A DNA stretch of 64,000 nucleotides. Origin: Ignavibacteriales bacterium. GTDB taxonomy: Bacteria; Bacteroidota; Ignavibacteria; Ignavibacteriales; Ignavibacteriaceae. Both the position numbers and the translations under genes were made by a program. Position 1 is the first letter of the stretch. Each line of letters begins with the position of its first letter. The DNA is taken from NCBI GenBank assembly GCA_020061465.1, contig JAGUYG010000038.1, forward strand, positions 1-64,000, read 5' to 3'. The notes beneath the pieces were generated by a model that saw only the letters and a list, made by a program, of their open reading frames with translations, searched no databases and was not told the DNA's origin. Positions 61,892-64,000 of the stretch are shown piece by piece.

Positions 61892-63241
61892 ATGCAAAGC
61901 ATCATCTTAATGACTAAACTTAATAATTTCCATTTTGTATGGTTTTTGCTTTTATTAGTCACGACATCTAATCCACAAGAAGCAAATAAAAATTATTTCA
62001 TACAGAATTATTCGCGTGCACTACTTCCGCATTCATTAACTCAAACCGTCGGGTTTAATTTGTTACATGGATTGAACAAAACTGCTTATATTCAAAAGTT
62101 AACATCATCATCAACTTCAGTAATGATTGACAGCATCATTTATGGAACTCCACCAGATTCAAAAGGCAAAGTTACATTTGAGTATAATCAGAATGGACAA
62201 ATTCATTCATTCACCATCTTTTTCAGAACAAACAATTTGTGGGAGAATAGCTTACGAGTGATTTATACATACGATTCTTCAGGTAATGTCATTCAAACTT
62301 TACATGAATCATGGTCTAACAGCAATTGGGAAAGTTTTATTAAAGAGAGTTTTACCTACGATGACAACGGAAAATTAGTTTTGCATCTGATTCAGTTCAA
62401 AAATGAAGGCATGTGGGTGGATGACTTAAAGATAAGTAATGAATATGACTCACAAGACAACTTATGGATTTCAACATCGCAAAGATGGGTCGATTCGGCT
62501 TGGGTTAATTCTTCCAAAAGTATGCGGGAATATAATCCAAACGGATTGATGGCTTTCGGCACTCTGAAAATTTGGGATGGAAATGACTGGCAAAATTATT
62601 GGTTGAGCATTTTTGAATATGACGACAATTGGCAGTTGACCACCGTGTTAGCAAATCTTTGGGAAGGAAATTCGTGGAATAACTACATCAGAATATTATT
62701 TACTTACAGTCAATTTCAGCCGCAAACAACCGGTGTGATTGAACTATTGCAGAATAAACAATGGAACACCTCCGAACGATACATGTATTCATACAATAAT
62801 GAAAATTATTTTCTGAACGGCATTTATGAGTACTGGATAAATGACAATTGGGAACCCGGAGTTGGCGTAATCAATGTTTATAATCCTGACGGTTTCGATA
62901 TGCATTTCTTAACCCATAGGGTGGAAGTTCATTACGCACAAACCACATATGTAAATGAAGAAGATAAAATCCATCCGCAAGGATATATGCTCTTACAGAA
63001 TTTTCCCAATCCATTTAATCCGGCTACAACAATATCCTTTTCGATTGCGGAAAGTGAATTTGTTACTTTAAAAGTTTACGATGTTTTAGGGAAGGAAATA
63101 GAGCTGCTTGTGAACGAAGAAAAACCCGCCGGAAATTACAAGATTCAGTTTGATGCTAATTCATTACCAAGCGGAATATATTTTTATTCCATTTCCGCGG
63201 GCGGATTTCATCAAACCAAAAAGATGATATTAGTTCGTTAG
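61892..63241 (+). CDS. Secreted repeat protein with T9SS sorting domain
   Basis: A 449-residue exported protein. A signal-like segment (FHFVWFLLLLVTTSNPQ) follows M1 or M7 (61910). The body has about eight tandem repeats of roughly 34 residues, each with a Trp and a YxYDxxG-like core: VIYTYDSSGNVIQTLHESWS, FTYDDNGKLVLHLIQFKNEG and so on, resembling RHS/YD-type repeats. The C-terminus is a T9SS domain (LQNFPNPFNPATTISFSIAE, ending KKMILVR). Export to the cell surface is expected; the ligand is unknown. Confidence 0.85.
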   Translation: MQSIILMTKLNNFHFVWFLLLLVTTSNPQEANKNYFIQNYSRALLPHSLTQTVGFNLLHGLNKTAYIQKLTSSSTSVMIDSIIYGTPPDSKGKVTFEYNQNGQIHSFTIFFRTNNLWENSLRVIYTYDSSGNVIQTLHESWSNSNWESFIKESFTYDDNGKLVLHLIQFKNEGMWVDDLKISNEYDSQDNLWISTSQRWVDSAWVNSSKSMREYNPNGLMAFGTLKIWDGNDWQNYWLSIFEYDDNWQLTTVLANLWEGNSWNNYIRILFTYSQFQPQTTGVIELLQNKQWNTSERYMYSYNNENYFLNGIYEYWINDNWEPGVGVINVYNPDGFDMHFLTHRVEVHYAQTTYVNEEDKIHPQGYMLLQNFPNPFNPATTISFSIAESEFVTLKVYDVLGKEIELLVNEEKPAGNYKIQFDANSLPSGIYFYSISAGGFHQTKKMILVR

Positions 63242-63290
63242 CATGATGAAATTGCTATTACGAAAAATTCATCATTCCGAATCGATTGTT

Positions 63291-63315
63291 GTAGAGACTG
63301 GGCATGCCCCGTCTC
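63291..63315. repeat. GTAGAGAC-type palindrome
   Basis: GAGACTGGGCATGCCCCGTCTC (63294-63315) is nearly a perfect palindrome with one mismatch, preceded by GTA. It belongs to the same class as 58532-58577 and lies between convergent genes. Confidence 0.7.
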
Positions 63316-63439
63316 AATGGTTAGGATTGGATGTTATCGTGTTCATATAATTGGAAATTTTAAATCAATTATGTGTGCCCTGCATCTGAACCATTGCCCA
63401 GATTTATTAATTTGGGATACAAGATGGAATCAACAAATT

Positions 63440-64000
63440 TCATTTCCCGTCAAGATACTCAAAAGCTTTATCCACAGCATTGTGAGTGCCTGTAATTACC
63501 AGAGTATCTCCACCAAGTATTTTTTCTTTCCCTGAAGGATTTGAAATTGTAGTACCGTTTCTTACAATTGCAATTATAGTCGCATCGGTTTTAGCACGCA
63601 GATTAAGTTCACTAAGCGTCTTATCCAAATGAAGATTATCCGAATTAAGGTAGTAAGTTTCTGTCAATCCCGCAGCCAATATTTCATTTAAGTGAACAAA
63701 AGATTGCTGGATGTTGGTAGCTTCCTTCACCATTAAGCTGTAAGATTCTCCGCGAAGAATTGATACCTGCTTCATTATTACGTTAAGAGGGATGTGGTAC
63801 TTTTCCAGCACCTTGTTGAAAATCTGTAGTGATGTCTCAAATTCTTCCGGAATAACAACATCGGCGCCGATTGCCATTAAATCCTCAATCTCGCTGGTAT
63901 AACGGGTTCTTACTATTGCGTGGACCGACGGATTTAATCTTTTAGCTAACTGCAAACCTATACGCGTTGATTGCGGATCCGATATTGCGAATACAATTAC
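63440..64000 (-). CDS. KefB/CPA2-type cation:proton antiporter, C-terminal part (runs off the window)
   Basis: The frame enters from beyond the window end and stops at 63440. The visible part is a regulatory region: an RCK/TrkA-N domain (VIVFAISDPQSTRIGLQLAK, VHAIVRTRYTSEIEDLMAIG, ADVVIPEEFETSLQIFNKVL), then a TrkA-C domain (DKTLSELNLRAKTDATIIAI, GGDTLVITGTHNAVDKAFEY). This is the tail of a CPA2 monovalent cation:proton antiporter or K+ efflux protein of the KefB/YbaL type, ligand-gated by NAD(H) or nucleotides. The membrane part lies outside. Confidence 0.85.
   Translation of the reverse strand, partial: VIVFAISDPQSTRIGLQLAKRLNPSVHAIVRTRYTSEIEDLMAIGADVVIPEEFETSLQIFNKVLEKYHIPLNVIMKQVSILRGESYSLMVKEATNIQQSFVHLNEILAAGLTETYYLNSDNLHLDKTLSELNLRAKTDATIIAIVRNGTTISNPSGKEKILGGDTLVITGTHNAVDKAFEYLDGK

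Noticed and set aside
1-64000. tRNA or rRNA genes
   Set aside because: No convincing TTCGA-type T-loop and acceptor-stem pairs or rRNA blocks were recognised on either strand by eye; a covariance-model search would settle it.

Overview
The window is AT-rich chromosomal DNA from a Gram-negative member of the Bacteroidota/Chlorobi (FCB) supergroup, most likely Ignavibacteria. The main evidence is four secreted proteins ending in type IX secretion (T9SS) sorting domains with the YPNPFNP signature (18363-21068, 24217-25566, 58887-60689, 61892-63241). Supporting evidence is DUF6588-like and YCF48-like secreted proteins, a bacterial geranylgeranylglyceryl-phosphate-type synthase, and many short palindromic repeats between genes. 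No rRNA, tRNA, CRISPR array, prophage or insertion sequence with a transposase was recognised.

Layout. 0.2-8 kb: prolyl-tRNA synthetase with a HAD phosphatase, an OPT transporter, two RNA methyltransferases (RsmI-like and RlmD) and a methyltransferase gene broken at a T9 tract. 8-16 kb: an S9 peptidase with a YkvA-like protein, a repeat-rich gap, a NUDIX hydrolase, RecN, and an envelope cassette (barrel-like DUF6588 protein plus two paralogous lipoproteins) closed by a strong terminator. 16-30 kb: HemW, a dicarboxylate symporter, an M14 carboxypeptidase, a phosphatase with a small Cys-rich protein, class I aldolase, a YCF48-like T9SS protein, cytochrome c with a SIMPL protein, and a DUF255 thioredoxin-like protein. 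29.5-38 kb: a membrane-anchored sigma-factor fusion and the pyruvate dehydrogenase genes (E1, E2, E3 on the minus strand), with a YhcG-type nuclease on the opposite strand between E2 and E3. 38-52 kb: housekeeping and envelope genes (GmhA, GGGP synthase, PPK2, diheme cytochrome, amidase, thioredoxin, DUF4097 lipoprotein, EamA exporter, YbaK deacylase). 52-64 kb: a PIN toxin/antitoxin pair, a MetX-like hydrolase, a saccharopine dehydrogenase-like protein, a large M14 peptidase, an S41 peptidase, an outer-membrane protein, another T9SS protein and the end of a KefB-like antiporter.

How it fits together. The PDH complex, class I aldolase, cytochromes and T9SS-exported peptidases fit a heterotrophic, protein-degrading lifestyle. 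GmhA and the barrel and lipoproteins fit an outer membrane.

The most notable points are: (1) a sigma-70 family protein fused to an anti-sigma-like linker, a charged coiled coil and a C-terminal membrane helix, apparently started from CTG; (2) two unrelated short palindromes inserted in frame in one T9SS sorting domain, with relatives in intergenic DNA; (3) several families of dispersed hairpins, one lying over the 5' end of a peptidase gene; (4) a PIN toxin whose first catalytic Asp is Gly, with an unlisted 56-residue partner; (5) a methyltransferase reading frame broken at a homopolymer. All functional calls come from reading the sequence; no searches were run.
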